Virus record (IMG/VR): IMGVR_UViG_3300043673_000084
Location: 1-64,000 of that record
Direction: 5' to 3' (one strand)
Length of the DNA stretch: 64,000 nucleotides
Origin: a virus
The notes beneath the pieces are model-generated. The model saw only the letters and a list, made by a program, of their open reading frames with translations, searched no databases and was not told where the DNA came from. The position numbers were made by a program, and so were the translations under genes. Numbering within the stretch: position 1 is the stretch's first letter; the number at the start of each line of letters is the position of its first letter. Below are positions 24,604-32,917 of this stretch, in pieces.

Positions 24604-25932
24604 ATGGCGCAAGACAGAGGGTCGCGCATGCAAACGCGCGACCGGATGAACGTGCGCGACAGGGAAAGCTTCTTTGCGCCTGGAGAGATCGGTAGGACCA
24701 GAAGTGTCACTCCAGAAGGGTATTTGCTGTGTGCTGGGGTTGCCATTGCCCGCACCGGAAAGCAGAGCTACCACGTCTCTGAAATCAAGGCCAGCGGCTC
24801 GGATAAAGCGCTCGATGGCGACAAAGACGGCAGGGTCATCGTTGAACGATTGCCTGAGGAAGTCTTCCGGCCAGAGACCATGGCCAGCTTCAACGGGAAG
24901 TCGGTCACGGTCAATCACCCTGAAGAATTTGTCAGCCCAGAAACCTACAGCGAAATTGAAATCGGCACGGTGCATAACGTGCGCCGCGGTGAGGGGATCG
25001 AAGACGATTTGTTGCTCGCGGATCTTCTCATCAAAGATCCGATGGGAATCGCATACGTCAACAACCATCTTCCGCAAGTTTCGTGCGGCTACGACTCGCA
25101 CTACGTTCAGACAGAACCCGGCCACGCTACCCAAGTGGATATCGTCGGCAATCATGTTGCTTTAGTTGATCGTGGCCGCGCTGGTCCGCGATGCGCCATC
25201 AAAGACGATGATCGTCTCAATATCACCCAAGAGGAAAAGTTTCTTATGGCTACCAAGAAAGTGAAATTCGTGGACCAGATTGCGCGGATGTTCACCGCAT
25301 TCCAGACCAAGGATGAGGCTGCGCTGAAGGTCATTGCGGCGGAAGTTGGCGATGAAGACCCGGAGGAAACGATGGACGCTGAGACCAAGAAGCAAATGAA
25401 GGACGTCTACGACTGGATGCAATCGTGCAAGGCCAAGGATGCTGCCAAGGAAAAAGAGGAAGAGGATCGCAAGAAGAAGGAGGCCGAAGACAAGGCCGCC
25501 AAGGATGCGATCCTGTCGGCAGAAACCACGGCCGCTCCGGACCTTGGCCGCCTGTACACGGGCGATGCGCTGACGACTGTGTTCTCACGCGCTGAGATTC
25601 TGGCTCCCGGGATTTCCATCCCGACCGGCGATGCAGTCAAGACCAAGGGCACCATCGAAAGCCTGATGGCGCGTGCGCTCGATACGGCCTACGCCACAGA
25701 AGTCGGCAAGGAATGCGTCACGCCATTCCTGAATGGCAAGGACTTGAAGGCATTGACCACAGACACTGTTTCGCTTGCGGCGGCGTTTGCCGGCGCTGCG
25801 GAACTGATGCGCAAGGCCAACAACAGCAACAAGACGCCGACGCACAAAGGCCGCACCGGCGATTTCAGTAAGCCAATTTCGGTGGCGGACGTCCAGAAGG
25901 CCAACGACGACTTTTGGGCTGGGCGCATCTAA
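24604..25932 (+). CDS. DUF2213 prohead protease with C-terminal scaffold
   Basis: 442 aa from ATG 24604. The N-terminal ~210 residues are DUF2213 (EGYLLCAGVAIARTGKQSY, NGKSVTVNHPEEFVSPE, IGTVHNVRRGE, NHVALVDRGRAG), a phage maturation-protease family. The C-terminal half is a charged, coiled-coil-like scaffold (residues ~265-320 rich in K/E/D). An in-frame ATG at 25246 with GAGGAA upstream could start a free scaffold. Confidence 0.85.
   Translation: MAQDRGSRMQTRDRMNVRDRESFFAPGEIGRTRSVTPEGYLLCAGVAIARTGKQSYHVSEIKASGSDKALDGDKDGRVIVERLPEEVFRPETMASFNGKSVTVNHPEEFVSPETYSEIEIGTVHNVRRGEGIEDDLLLADLLIKDPMGIAYVNNHLPQVSCGYDSHYVQTEPGHATQVDIVGNHVALVDRGRAGPRCAIKDDDRLNITQEEKFLMATKKVKFVDQIARMFTAFQTKDEAALKVIAAEVGDEDPEETMDAETKKQMKDVYDWMQSCKAKDAAKEKEEEDRKKKEAEDKAAKDAILSAETTAAPDLGRLYTGDALTTVFSRAEILAPGISIPTGDAVKTKGTIESLMARALDTAYATEVGKECVTPFLNGKDLKALTTDTVSLAAAFAGAAELMRKANNSNKTPTHKGRTGDFSKPISVADVQKANDDFWAGRI
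25246..25932 (+). CDS. possible nested in-frame scaffold protein
   Basis: Internal start inside the DUF2213 gene (residue 215, MATKKVKFVDQIARMF) with GAGGAA 8 bases before the ATG, giving 228 aa that are almost exactly the scaffold half. Lambda C/Nu3 uses the same nested design. Not proven from sequence. Confidence 0.4.
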   Translation: MATKKVKFVDQIARMFTAFQTKDEAALKVIAAEVGDEDPEETMDAETKKQMKDVYDWMQSCKAKDAAKEKEEEDRKKKEAEDKAAKDAILSAETTAAPDLGRLYTGDALTTVFSRAEILAPGISIPTGDAVKTKGTIESLMARALDTAYATEVGKECVTPFLNGKDLKALTTDTVSLAAAFAGAAELMRKANNSNKTPTHKGRTGDFSKPISVADVQKANDDFWAGRI

Positions 25933-25975
25933 GGCAATCGCTCGGAAAATCACTCACTTTTAAGGAAGGAAAATC

Positions 25976-26497
25976 ATGGGTCAGTCAATCACTTTCCGCG
26001 CGCCGTTTGCCATCGCTGGCGATCTGACGCGCAACGCCGGCAACGATAGGGTCGAATCGCAGGCGCTCGGCGCTTCGCCACTGGGCGCCTATGGCATCGC
26101 AGTCAAAATGGTCAACGGCCTCATCGTCCCGCTGTCCGCGGCCGGAGATCAAATCTACGGATTCCTGGTCCGTCCCTTCCCGACGACCGGCGCCAACGCG
26201 TCTGATCCGCTGGGTACCGGAGTGCCCGCGCTGGCCGCGCAGAACGCTCAGTTGAGCATCTTGGTGAGCGGATACATCGGCGTGTTCGTCCAGGAAGGCG
26301 CTGGCTCAGTCGCATCGAATAGCGCGGTGTTCGCGCGCTATGCGGCGTCCGGCAACCTGGTGATCGGCGGCCTTGGTGGCGCTTCAATCGCCAGCAACAA
26401 CGTCGCGATCACTTCCGCGAACTCCTACGGTTCTGGCGCGTTTTTCACGGGCAACACCGACGCCAATGGACTCGCAGAGGTCAGATTTAATATTTAG
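25976..26497 (+). CDS. capsid cement/decoration-type protein
   Basis: 173 aa, preceded by AAGGAAGGA. Position between protease/scaffold and major capsid, small size, and sequence such as GAYGIAVKMVNGLIVPLS and QIYGFLVRPF fit the structural cement proteins of DUF2184-type phages. It would stabilise the shell. Confidence 0.65.
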   Translation: MGQSITFRAPFAIAGDLTRNAGNDRVESQALGASPLGAYGIAVKMVNGLIVPLSAAGDQIYGFLVRPFPTTGANASDPLGTGVPALAAQNAQLSILVSGYIGVFVQEGAGSVASNSAVFARYAASGNLVIGGLGGASIASNNVAITSANSYGSGAFFTGNTDANGLAEVRFNI

Positions 26498-26525
26498 GCC
26501 TTACTTCAATCACAGGGAAATCCAT

Positions 26526-26549
26526 GGCGCCTTCGGGCGCCTTTTTTTT
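26526..26549 (+). terminator. rho-independent terminator before major capsid gene
   Basis: Perfect GGCGCC-TTCG-GGCGCC stem with a stable UUCG-type tetraloop followed by eight T. It lies between the cement and major capsid genes and would cap upstream transcripts and set gene dosage; the capsid mRNA may start or be processed here. Confidence 0.9.
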
Positions 26550-26563
26550 GGAGATTATATTTT

Positions 26564-27631
26564 ATGAAAGTGTCGAAAAACCTTATGCGCGCTGCGCGCG
26601 GCTTTAACAAAGTCGAGGGCATTGATACCCGGCTGACGCATCGCGAGCGGCTTTCGACGCGCGATGCCATGATGACTTTCGACCAGGCCACCATCGATTC
26701 CGCGGGTGTCTTCCTGGTTGGAGAGCTCGAGCGATTGGACCAGCGCTTGCACAAGCCGCTGGTGTCGGTCACCTGGACCCGCGATATCGATATGCGCCAG
26801 GACGTCTCAATGGCGGACGAAGAGTCCAGCTTCACCAACTCAACCTTTGCGGCCGCGCAGGGTATGGGTGGGTCGAACAAGTCCTGGGCATCCAAGGACG
26901 GAACGGCGATTGCGGGTATCGGCCTCGATATCGGCAAGACCATTCAGCCCTTGCCGATCTGGGCGATGGAAGTCTCCTGGACGCTGCCGGAACTGCAGAG
27001 TGCCGAGAAGCTGGGCCGGCCCGTCGACTCGCAGAAATTCGAGTTCATGCAGTTGAAGTATCAGATGGACGTCGACGAAGAGACCTACATGGGCGACGCG
27101 GCGCTGGGCATGAACGGCATGTTCAACCACACGGCGCTGTCCAACACCGGCAACGCGGTGAACGGCAACTGGGCGAACCAGACCCCTGCGAACATTCTGC
27201 AGGACGTCAATTCGATGCTCACCAGCCAGTGGACCACGGCGGGTTACGCAGTGATGGCAGACCGCATCCTGATCTCTCCCCCGGAGTACACGCTGCTGCG
27301 CTCCACCTTGATCAGCACGGCGGGCAACATCAGCGTCCTCAAGTTCATTGAGGAAAACAACGCGGCCGTTGGTTTGACCACGACCCCGCTGCGCATCCTG
27401 CCTTGCAAGTGGCTGTTGGGAACGAACAACGGCGGCAAGGGCCCATCGGCGACCGACAGCATGTTCGCGTATGTGAAGGACCCGATGCGGATTCGTCTGC
27501 CCCTGGTTCCCCTCCAGCGCACGCCTGTCGAATATCGCGGTATTCGACAGATCACAACTTATTTCGGTCGCCTCGGCGGCATCGAGTTGGTGTACTCGGA
27601 TACCGCAGCCCGCCGCAGCAATTTGGGGTAA
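26564..27631 (+). CDS. major capsid protein (DUF2184 family)
   Basis: 355 aa, HK97-fold family DUF2184. Family features: VTWTRDIDMRQDVSMADEES, LPIWAMEVSWTLPELQSAE, ILISPPEYTLLRST, and the C-terminal PVEYRGIRQITTYFGRLGG. GGAG upstream. It is bracketed by a terminator and a strong hairpin, consistent with separately tuned high expression. Confidence 0.92.
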   Translation: MKVSKNLMRAARGFNKVEGIDTRLTHRERLSTRDAMMTFDQATIDSAGVFLVGELERLDQRLHKPLVSVTWTRDIDMRQDVSMADEESSFTNSTFAAAQGMGGSNKSWASKDGTAIAGIGLDIGKTIQPLPIWAMEVSWTLPELQSAEKLGRPVDSQKFEFMQLKYQMDVDEETYMGDAALGMNGMFNHTALSNTGNAVNGNWANQTPANILQDVNSMLTSQWTTAGYAVMADRILISPPEYTLLRSTLISTAGNISVLKFIEENNAAVGLTTTPLRILPCKWLLGTNNGGKGPSATDSMFAYVKDPMRIRLPLVPLQRTPVEYRGIRQITTYFGRLGGIELVYSDTAARRSNLG

Positions 27632-27649
27632 TCTCACCCCTCTGGACAC

Positions 27650-27699
27650 CCGGAAGTCCTGTGTCGATCTTGTTCAACCCTTTCAAACAGGACTTCCGG
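27650..27699 (+). promoter_or_regulatory. 13-bp hairpin covering the next gene's ribosome site
   Basis: CCGGAAGTCCTGT (27650-27662) pairs perfectly with ACAGGACTTCCGG (27687-27699) around a 24-nt loop. No T-run follows, so it is not a simple terminator. The right arm contains AGGA, the only Shine-Dalgarno for the ATG at 27702, so the fold should hide that site. Confidence 0.7.
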
Positions 27700-27701
27700 T
27701 T

Positions 27702-28292
27702 ATGCCATCAATCAATGTATTGAAACCCTTCGTTTTCTCCCTCCCTGGCACAAATGGGAAAATGGCCAGAGAACACAAGTTCTCGGTCGGCGAGCACGAA
27801 GTCAGCGATGAAGTTGCGAACCATCCGTGGATTGCTGAGAGCTTCGCGGATGGCCATATCGAAACGCCGAAGGCGCGTGCGGAGCGCACGGCGCGCGCCG
27901 CGGCGGCGGCGGATGCCGCGGCAAAAGCTGCTGCCAAAGCCAAGGCAGCGGCAGAGGCATCCGTCAAGCGGCTCGAGGCGGCGAACACCAACGGACAAAA
28001 GACTGCTGCTGCGACGGATGAATTGAATCTACCGATCGGTCAAGTTGCCACCAACAATGGCGCCGGCACGGGCGCGAAGTTGGGCAAGGACATCGACCCC
28101 AACGATCCCGCTCTGCATACGCCGTTGAGCGAACTGCAGACTGACCAGGAAGCGCTGGATAAGGCCGCCCAGGAAAAGGCCGCTGCTGACGCGGAAGTGG
28201 CTCGGGCTGCTGAGTTGGAAAAGAGGGTAGGTCCGCAGACTGGCGATGCGGCGGCCAACGTGCGGGCGACGCTGGGTCTCAGAACAAAGTAG
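27702..28292 (+). CDS. Ala-rich head/neck-region protein
   Basis: 196 aa. The N-terminal ~50 residues are globular (FVFSLPGTNGKMAREHKFSV), then a long Ala/Lys/Glu helix (residues ~60-100), an Asn-rich linker and a second helix. Found after the capsid gene in related myoviruses; role unknown. Its translation start is covered by a hairpin. Confidence 0.55.
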   Translation: MPSINVLKPFVFSLPGTNGKMAREHKFSVGEHEVSDEVANHPWIAESFADGHIETPKARAERTARAAAAADAAAKAAAKAKAAAEASVKRLEAANTNGQKTAAATDELNLPIGQVATNNGAGTGAKLGKDIDPNDPALHTPLSELQTDQEALDKAAQEKAAADAEVARAAELEKRVGPQTGDAAANVRATLGLRTK

Positions 28293-28298
28293 GCCGCC

Positions 28299-28742
28299 AT
28301 GGCAGTCACCCCGGAATCGTTTCGTGAGGATCACAACGAGTTCAAGGATCCGAACATCTACAGTGATCACGACATCAATTTCAACATTGGAATTGCGGGG
28401 AAGTTGCTGAACGTCTCCCGCTGGGATGATCTGCTGGATGCGGGAACTGCGCTATTCGTAGCGCATTTTTTGGTGTTGTCGGCGCGCGCGAAGAAGACAG
28501 CGGCCGCCGGCGGCATACCCGGCGCTCCTGTCGGCATGCTGACTTCGAAGTCGGTCGACAAGGTTTCTGCTGGGTATGATGTCGATTCAGTCGCAATGAC
28601 GGACGGCGCTTTCTGGAACATGACGGTCTATGGGATCAGGTTCCTGCAACTCTCCCGCATGATCGGCGCTGGCGGCGTCCAAGTCGGTGCTGGCGGGTTC
28701 ATCGGTCCAAATGCTGATTTCGGGTTCTCCACTCAGCAATAG
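28299..28742 (+). CDS. DUF4054-like head-tail adaptor
   Basis: 147 aa. FREDHNEFKD at the start, SRWDDLLDAGTALFVAHFL and FLQLSRMIGAGGVQVGAGG follow the DUF4054 pattern, an adaptor of HK97 gp6 type on the portal ring. It is the first of four small neck genes. Confidence 0.7.
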   Translation: MAVTPESFREDHNEFKDPNIYSDHDINFNIGIAGKLLNVSRWDDLLDAGTALFVAHFLVLSARAKKTAAAGGIPGAPVGMLTSKSVDKVSAGYDVDSVAMTDGAFWNMTVYGIRFLQLSRMIGAGGVQVGAGGFIGPNADFGFSTQQ

Positions 28743-28745
28743 CCG

Positions 28746-29312
28746 ATGCCACCCCGAGTCACGATCACCAAGGACAATGTGTCCAAGGTGTTCGCTGGCA
28801 TTACGGAGCTTGTCGGCCAGCAAGTCCTGATCGGGATCCCTGAAGACAAGAACAAGCGCGAAGGCGATGACACCGCCAACAACGCCATGATCGGCGCGGT
28901 TCACGAATTCGGGAGCCCGCTGCAGAACATCCCGGCGCGTCCCTGGTTGATCCCAGGCGTTAAAAAGGCTGAAAAACCAGCACTTACGCAACTTCGAAAG
29001 GCGGCGGATGCGGCGCTCAACGGGAACACCGAAGAGGCTGCGCGGCGACTGGCGGCGGCCGGCATCATCGGCGCGAACGAAGCGCGCGGCGAGATCAACT
29101 CGAACATTCCGCCGCCTTTGTCCCCGTCGACTATTGCGCATCGTCCAGGCCAGCGAAAAACGAAATCCATGCGCAAGAGCGAGATTAAATATTTCGAACT
29201 GCTGGACTCTGGAATGTCTCCCGGAGACGCGCAAAGCGCGGCCGGGATAGTGGCATTAATCAATTCTGGGCAACTCCGTAATTCGATCACCAGCGTTGTG
29301 AGAAAGAAGTAA
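28746..29312 (+). CDS. HK97 gp10-like neck protein
   Basis: 188 aa. VGQQVLIGIPED, then IGAVHEFGSPLQNIPARPWL is the signature of gp10-type minor neck proteins (NEFG...PARPFL). A long insert with charged residues (~90-160) is not typical. It helps join head and tail. Confidence 0.7.
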   Translation: MPPRVTITKDNVSKVFAGITELVGQQVLIGIPEDKNKREGDDTANNAMIGAVHEFGSPLQNIPARPWLIPGVKKAEKPALTQLRKAADAALNGNTEEAARRLAAAGIIGANEARGEINSNIPPPLSPSTIAHRPGQRKTKSMRKSEIKYFELLDSGMSPGDAQSAAGIVALINSGQLRNSITSVVRKK

Positions 29313-29693
29313 ATGCCCGAGCTCGATGTCAGCGACATTTTGGACGATATCGACTTTGTACAGCTTGGGCTGATCTGCAACCGAACTACTCAGGTGGTTG
29401 GGCAGAATGGGCGCGCTGTGAATACGGCGGTCGCCACGCGCTTTGCCGGGGTTGTGACGCAACTCAGCGGCAGTCAACTGAAGCGAAAGGCCGAAGGCGA
29501 GTACATCTCGGGAAGCATCCTGATCATCACGCGATTCAGGCTCCAGGACGGAAAGACTGGGCGCACCGCGGATACCGTCGAACGAGACGGACGAACCTAC
29601 ACGGTGTCGGACGTCGACAACTATTCAACCTATGGCGCCGGCTTCGTTGAAGCCGTCTGCGAACTGCTGCCGCTGAGACCACTGAAGGATTGA
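29313..29693 (+). CDS. head-tail connector protein
   Basis: 126 aa, beta-rich (GEYISGSILIITRFRL). Recognised mainly from position between gp10-like and neck-terminator genes. Corresponds to the small stopper/connector of related phages. Confidence 0.6.
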   Translation: MPELDVSDILDDIDFVQLGLICNRTTQVVGQNGRAVNTAVATRFAGVVTQLSGSQLKRKAEGEYISGSILIITRFRLQDGKTGRTADTVERDGRTYTVSDVDNYSTYGAGFVEAVCELLPLRPLKD

Positions 29694-29697
29694 TCCA

Positions 29698-30291
29698 ATG
29701 GGAAATACGTCGGCGACTGGCGGGGTTCTCTCGTCGGTTCCTCCGTTCCCATTGGATGATGATGCGCTGGACGATGTATTCGCGCTGTTGATCACCACGA
29801 TCACAGGTCTGGATGGGAGCCTTGTGCGGCCGCGATGGCAACCACAAGTTCCAACGCGTCCAGAGCCTTCGGTGAATTGGTGCGCCATCGGAGTCATTCA
29901 TTCGACTCCAGATGATGGTCCATACATCACCTACGACCCGGCCACGGATTCAGGGCCTTACTCAAGAAGTGAAACCCTTGACGTGCTCGCCTCGTTCTAC
30001 GGGCCGCTATCCAAGACCTATGCCGCAATGCTGCGCGATGGAGTAGCCGTTCCGCAGAACACGGAATCTCTTCTGCAGTACTCGATCCGGTATGTGGCAT
30101 GCGGAGCGATCCGCAACCTGCCGGAATTCGTGAACCAGCAATGGAATCGGCGGCAGGACATCGGCATCACGTTCCGCCGAAAGATCGATCGTACCTACGC
30201 AATCAAAAACATCGTGTCAGCAGACGTTCATCTGTTCGACGACACGGTAGTGGACCGCACATTCATCGTGCCCCCTGGGGCGGAGCAGTAA
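29698..30291 (+). CDS. neck/tail terminator protein (gp12-like)
   Basis: 197 aa. VRPRWQPQVPTRPEPSVNWC, SRSETLDVLASFYGPLSKTY and AGDIGIT-type FRRKIDRTYAI strands fit the LIC_12616/neck terminator family that caps the tail and meets the head. Confidence 0.75.
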   Translation: MGNTSATGGVLSSVPPFPLDDDALDDVFALLITTITGLDGSLVRPRWQPQVPTRPEPSVNWCAIGVIHSTPDDGPYITYDPATDSGPYSRSETLDVLASFYGPLSKTYAAMLRDGVAVPQNTESLLQYSIRYVACGAIRNLPEFVNQQWNRRQDIGITFRRKIDRTYAIKNIVSADVHLFDDTVVDRTFIVPPGAEQ

Positions 30292-30295
30292 ATTT

Positions 30296-31783
30296 ATGAG
30301 CAATCTTGGCCTTTCAGTTGCCGATGTCGTCACGGTGCAGGTGTCTCTCACGCCGAACGCCGCGGCGCTCAGAAGCTTCGGCAGCCTCCTGATTCTCGGC
30401 GACTCAGACGTCATCGATGTCAATCAGAGATTTCGATCCTACGTCTCCCTTGATGATGTGGGCGGGGATTTCGGTGGCTCGTCTCCGGAGTTTCAGGCGG
30501 CTCAAGATTTCTTTGGCCAGACCCCGCAGCCGCAGCAACTATTCATTGGGCGCTGGGCTCGCACGGCGACGCACGGCACGCTGGCCGGCGCCATCTTGGG
30601 TGCGTCCCAGCAAGCCATTGCGAACTTCACCACGGTTGTTTCCGGAGGCATGACTGTCACGGTCGACGGAACGCCTCACGCCCTGACTGGCATCAACCTG
30701 TCGGCAGTCACGAACCTGAATGGCGTTGCAGCAGCGGTGCAGGCGGCATTCGCTGGCGTTGCGACGGTTCAATGGGATGCGAACAACGACCTGTTCTTCG
30801 TCAAGAGCGCATCTACAGGCCCCAGTTCCACGGTCAGCTTTGCGACGGCGCCTGGCAGCGGCACGGACATTTCTGGCTTGCTTGGCCTTACAGCAACTGC
30901 AGGCGGCTATACGGTCGCTGGAATCAATGCAGAGACCGCGCTTGCCGCGGCAACTGATCTCGCGAGCATCACCAATGCGTGGTACGGACTGATGTATGGC
31001 TCTTCTGTGGCGCCATCGGATTCCGATTACCTGGCCGTTGGCGGGTTCATCCAGGCCCTCACTCCGTCGCACATCTTCGGCGTGACGACTCAGGAGGCTG
31101 GTGTATTGAGCGCTTCGAGCACCACGGATATAGCCTTCTTGTTGAAGGCGGCCAAGCTCAACCGAACCTTCGTTCAGTACTCGAGCAGCGATCCTTATGC
31201 GTGCGCGGCAATGTTCGGCATTGCATTCACGGTGGATTTCGAGGGAAGCAATACCACCATTACCCTGAAGTTCAAGCAGGAAGGCGAAGTCACCGCAGAA
31301 ACCATCACGGAGACTCAAGCGGCGGCGCTCAAGGCGAAGAACTGCAACGTCTTCGTCAATTACAACAATGCCACCGCGATCCTCCAGGAAGGCGTGATGT
31401 CGGATGGCACGTTCTTTGACGTGATCCACGGCGCCGATTTTCTCCAGAACGACGTTCAAACGGCGCTTTTCAATCTTTTCCTGACTACCGGAAAGGTTCC
31501 GCAGACGGACGGCGGTGTGAACAAGGAAGTAACTGTCGTCAGCGGGGCCCTCGACCAGTCTGTGACCAATGGATTTGTGGCCCCCGGCGTATGGAACGGT
31601 GGAACAGTTGGTGCGCTTCAGTCCGGACAGACATTGGCGAAGGGCTATTACGTCTTCGCTCCAGCAATTGCAACTCAGAGTCAGGCGGATCGCGCCGCGC
31701 GCAAGTCTCCCACTTTACAGGCTGCAATCAAGCTCGCCGGCGCATTCCATTCCGCCGACGTCCTCATGAATTTCAACAGTTAA
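30296..31783 (+). CDS. contractile tail sheath (DUF3383)
   Basis: 495 aa, DUF3383 family. LGLSVADVVTVQVSLTPNA at the start, LLILGDSDVIDVNQRFRSY, and the C-terminal KGYYVFAPAIATQSQADRAA are family marks. A sheath protein makes this a myovirus. Confidence 0.88.
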   Translation: MSNLGLSVADVVTVQVSLTPNAAALRSFGSLLILGDSDVIDVNQRFRSYVSLDDVGGDFGGSSPEFQAAQDFFGQTPQPQQLFIGRWARTATHGTLAGAILGASQQAIANFTTVVSGGMTVTVDGTPHALTGINLSAVTNLNGVAAAVQAAFAGVATVQWDANNDLFFVKSASTGPSSTVSFATAPGSGTDISGLLGLTATAGGYTVAGINAETALAAATDLASITNAWYGLMYGSSVAPSDSDYLAVGGFIQALTPSHIFGVTTQEAGVLSASSTTDIAFLLKAAKLNRTFVQYSSSDPYACAAMFGIAFTVDFEGSNTTITLKFKQEGEVTAETITETQAAALKAKNCNVFVNYNNATAILQEGVMSDGTFFDVIHGADFLQNDVQTALFNLFLTTGKVPQTDGGVNKEVTVVSGALDQSVTNGFVAPGVWNGGTVGALQSGQTLAKGYYVFAPAIATQSQADRAARKSPTLQAAIKLAGAFHSADVLMNFNS

Positions 31784-31802
31784 TCCGCCAGGAGAATCTG
31801 AC

Positions 31803-32246
31803 TTGAGCAACACATATTCCTTTGTGGATGTGGCGGCCTCCCTTGCGGGTCCTACCGGCAACGTAGATCTTGGCTACGGGGCAGCGGTCGCAAAAGAAGG
31901 CATCACAATTGCGCGCAATTCCGACCGCAATAAGCTGACCATCGGCGCAGATGGCTCCGGCATGAACAGCCTAAACGCTGACAGGTCGGGACTCATCACG
32001 GTAAGACTTCTGAAGATCGCTCCCGCAAATGCAGTTCTTATGCAAATGCTGGATGCCCAGCAACTCAGCAGTTCTTTGTGGGGACAGAACACGATTGTCA
32101 TTCGCCAATTGGTGAGTGGCGACATCTCCACGAGCAGCCAATGCTCATTCAAGAAAGTCCCGGAAATCGTGTATGCCGAAGAAGGCGGACTCCTGGTATG
32201 GGAGTTTGATTCCATCAACATCGGCAGCGTCCTGGGGACCTTTTAA
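31803..32246 (+). CDS. tail tube protein (DUF3277)
   Basis: 147 aa, TTG start with AGGAG 8 bases upstream. NTYSFVDVAASLAGPTGNVD and ITIARNSDRNKLTIGADGSG are DUF3277 features, the tube partner of DUF3383 sheaths. Confidence 0.85.
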   Translation: MSNTYSFVDVAASLAGPTGNVDLGYGAAVAKEGITIARNSDRNKLTIGADGSGMNSLNADRSGLITVRLLKIAPANAVLMQMLDAQQLSSSLWGQNTIVIRQLVSGDISTSSQCSFKKVPEIVYAEEGGLLVWEFDSINIGSVLGTF

Positions 32247-32249
32247 TTC

Positions 32250-32723
32250 ATGACTGAATTTGAAATCGACGGAAAATCATTTCGCATAAGCAAGCTTTCG
32301 GCGATTCAGCAATTCCATCTTCAGCGCAAGATTGCGCCATTGATACCGCCACTGATTCCAGTGTTTCTGAGAGTCAGCCGATCGCTGGCCGCGGCTGCGG
32401 ATAAGGAAAAACGCAAGAACGTCGTCATTGAAGACATGGGGTCCATAGCTGAATTGGCGCAGCCATTCGCTGACGGACTTGCTGGGATGAAAGATGCGGA
32501 TGCCGAGTACGTATTCAGCACAGCCCTTTCCGCTGTTCAATTCAAGAGCACGGAAAAGGATTGGGCTCCTGTCTGGAGCGTTAGCGCCAAGGCTCCGATG
32601 TTCCAAGACTTCATGGACATGGCGATGATGATCAGGCTGATCGTGCGCGTCATCATGGACAGCCTGGGCCCTTTTATTCGCGGCTTCCTTACCGACCAGT
32701 TGAACGAGCCGGAGACGGCATAG
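32250..32723 (+). CDS. tail assembly chaperone, short form
   Basis: 157 aa. It sits between tube and tape measure, the position of lambda G. It opens TEFEIDGKSFRISKLSAIQQ, a chaperone-type start. Near its end the mRNA has GGGCCCTTTT (32666-32675) in the register of slippery heptamers, and the -1 frame stays open into the next ORF, so a second, longer product is expected. Confidence 0.75.
   Translation: MTEFEIDGKSFRISKLSAIQQFHLQRKIAPLIPPLIPVFLRVSRSLAAAADKEKRKNVVIEDMGSIAELAQPFADGLAGMKDADAEYVFSTALSAVQFKSTEKDWAPVWSVSAKAPMFQDFMDMAMMIRLIVRVIMDSLGPFIRGFLTDQLNEPETA
32666..32675 (+). other. candidate -1 frameshift site
   Basis: In the chaperone frame this reads G-GGC-CCT-TTT. Both GGGCCCT and CCCTTTT fit X-XXY-YYZ. 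The -1 frame is open from here through 32917 with no stop. Lambda G/GT and many other tailed phages shift at this place. Confidence 0.6.
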
Positions 32724-32734
32724 CTTGGTACGAG

Positions 32735-32917
32735 TTGCCGGGTGGCGAGAACTGGCTGCTGGCGCCAGTTCGAGCAAAGATGTGCCTATACGAATCCTTG
32801 AAGGACGGAACACTCGACCTGGCTGACATCGCCTTGATGAACGACGACCTGGCTTGTCATGCGGACAATGTGGCCAAGGCCGCAAAAATAGAGGCGGATC
32901 GCACCAGTGGAAAGTAG
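32735..32917 (+). CDS. C-terminal extension of tail assembly chaperone (GT-like)
   Basis: 60 residues from the first possible start codon (TTG 32735) but the same frame is open back past the slippery site, and no Shine-Dalgarno is present. The translation before the TTG (GDGIAWYELPGG) runs smoothly into it. Best read as the T part of a frameshifted G-T fusion that contacts the tape measure. It overlaps the tape measure start by 11 bases. Confidence 0.65.
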   Translation: MPGGENWLLAPVRAKMCLYESLKDGTLDLADIALMNDDLACHADNVAKAAKIEADRTSGK

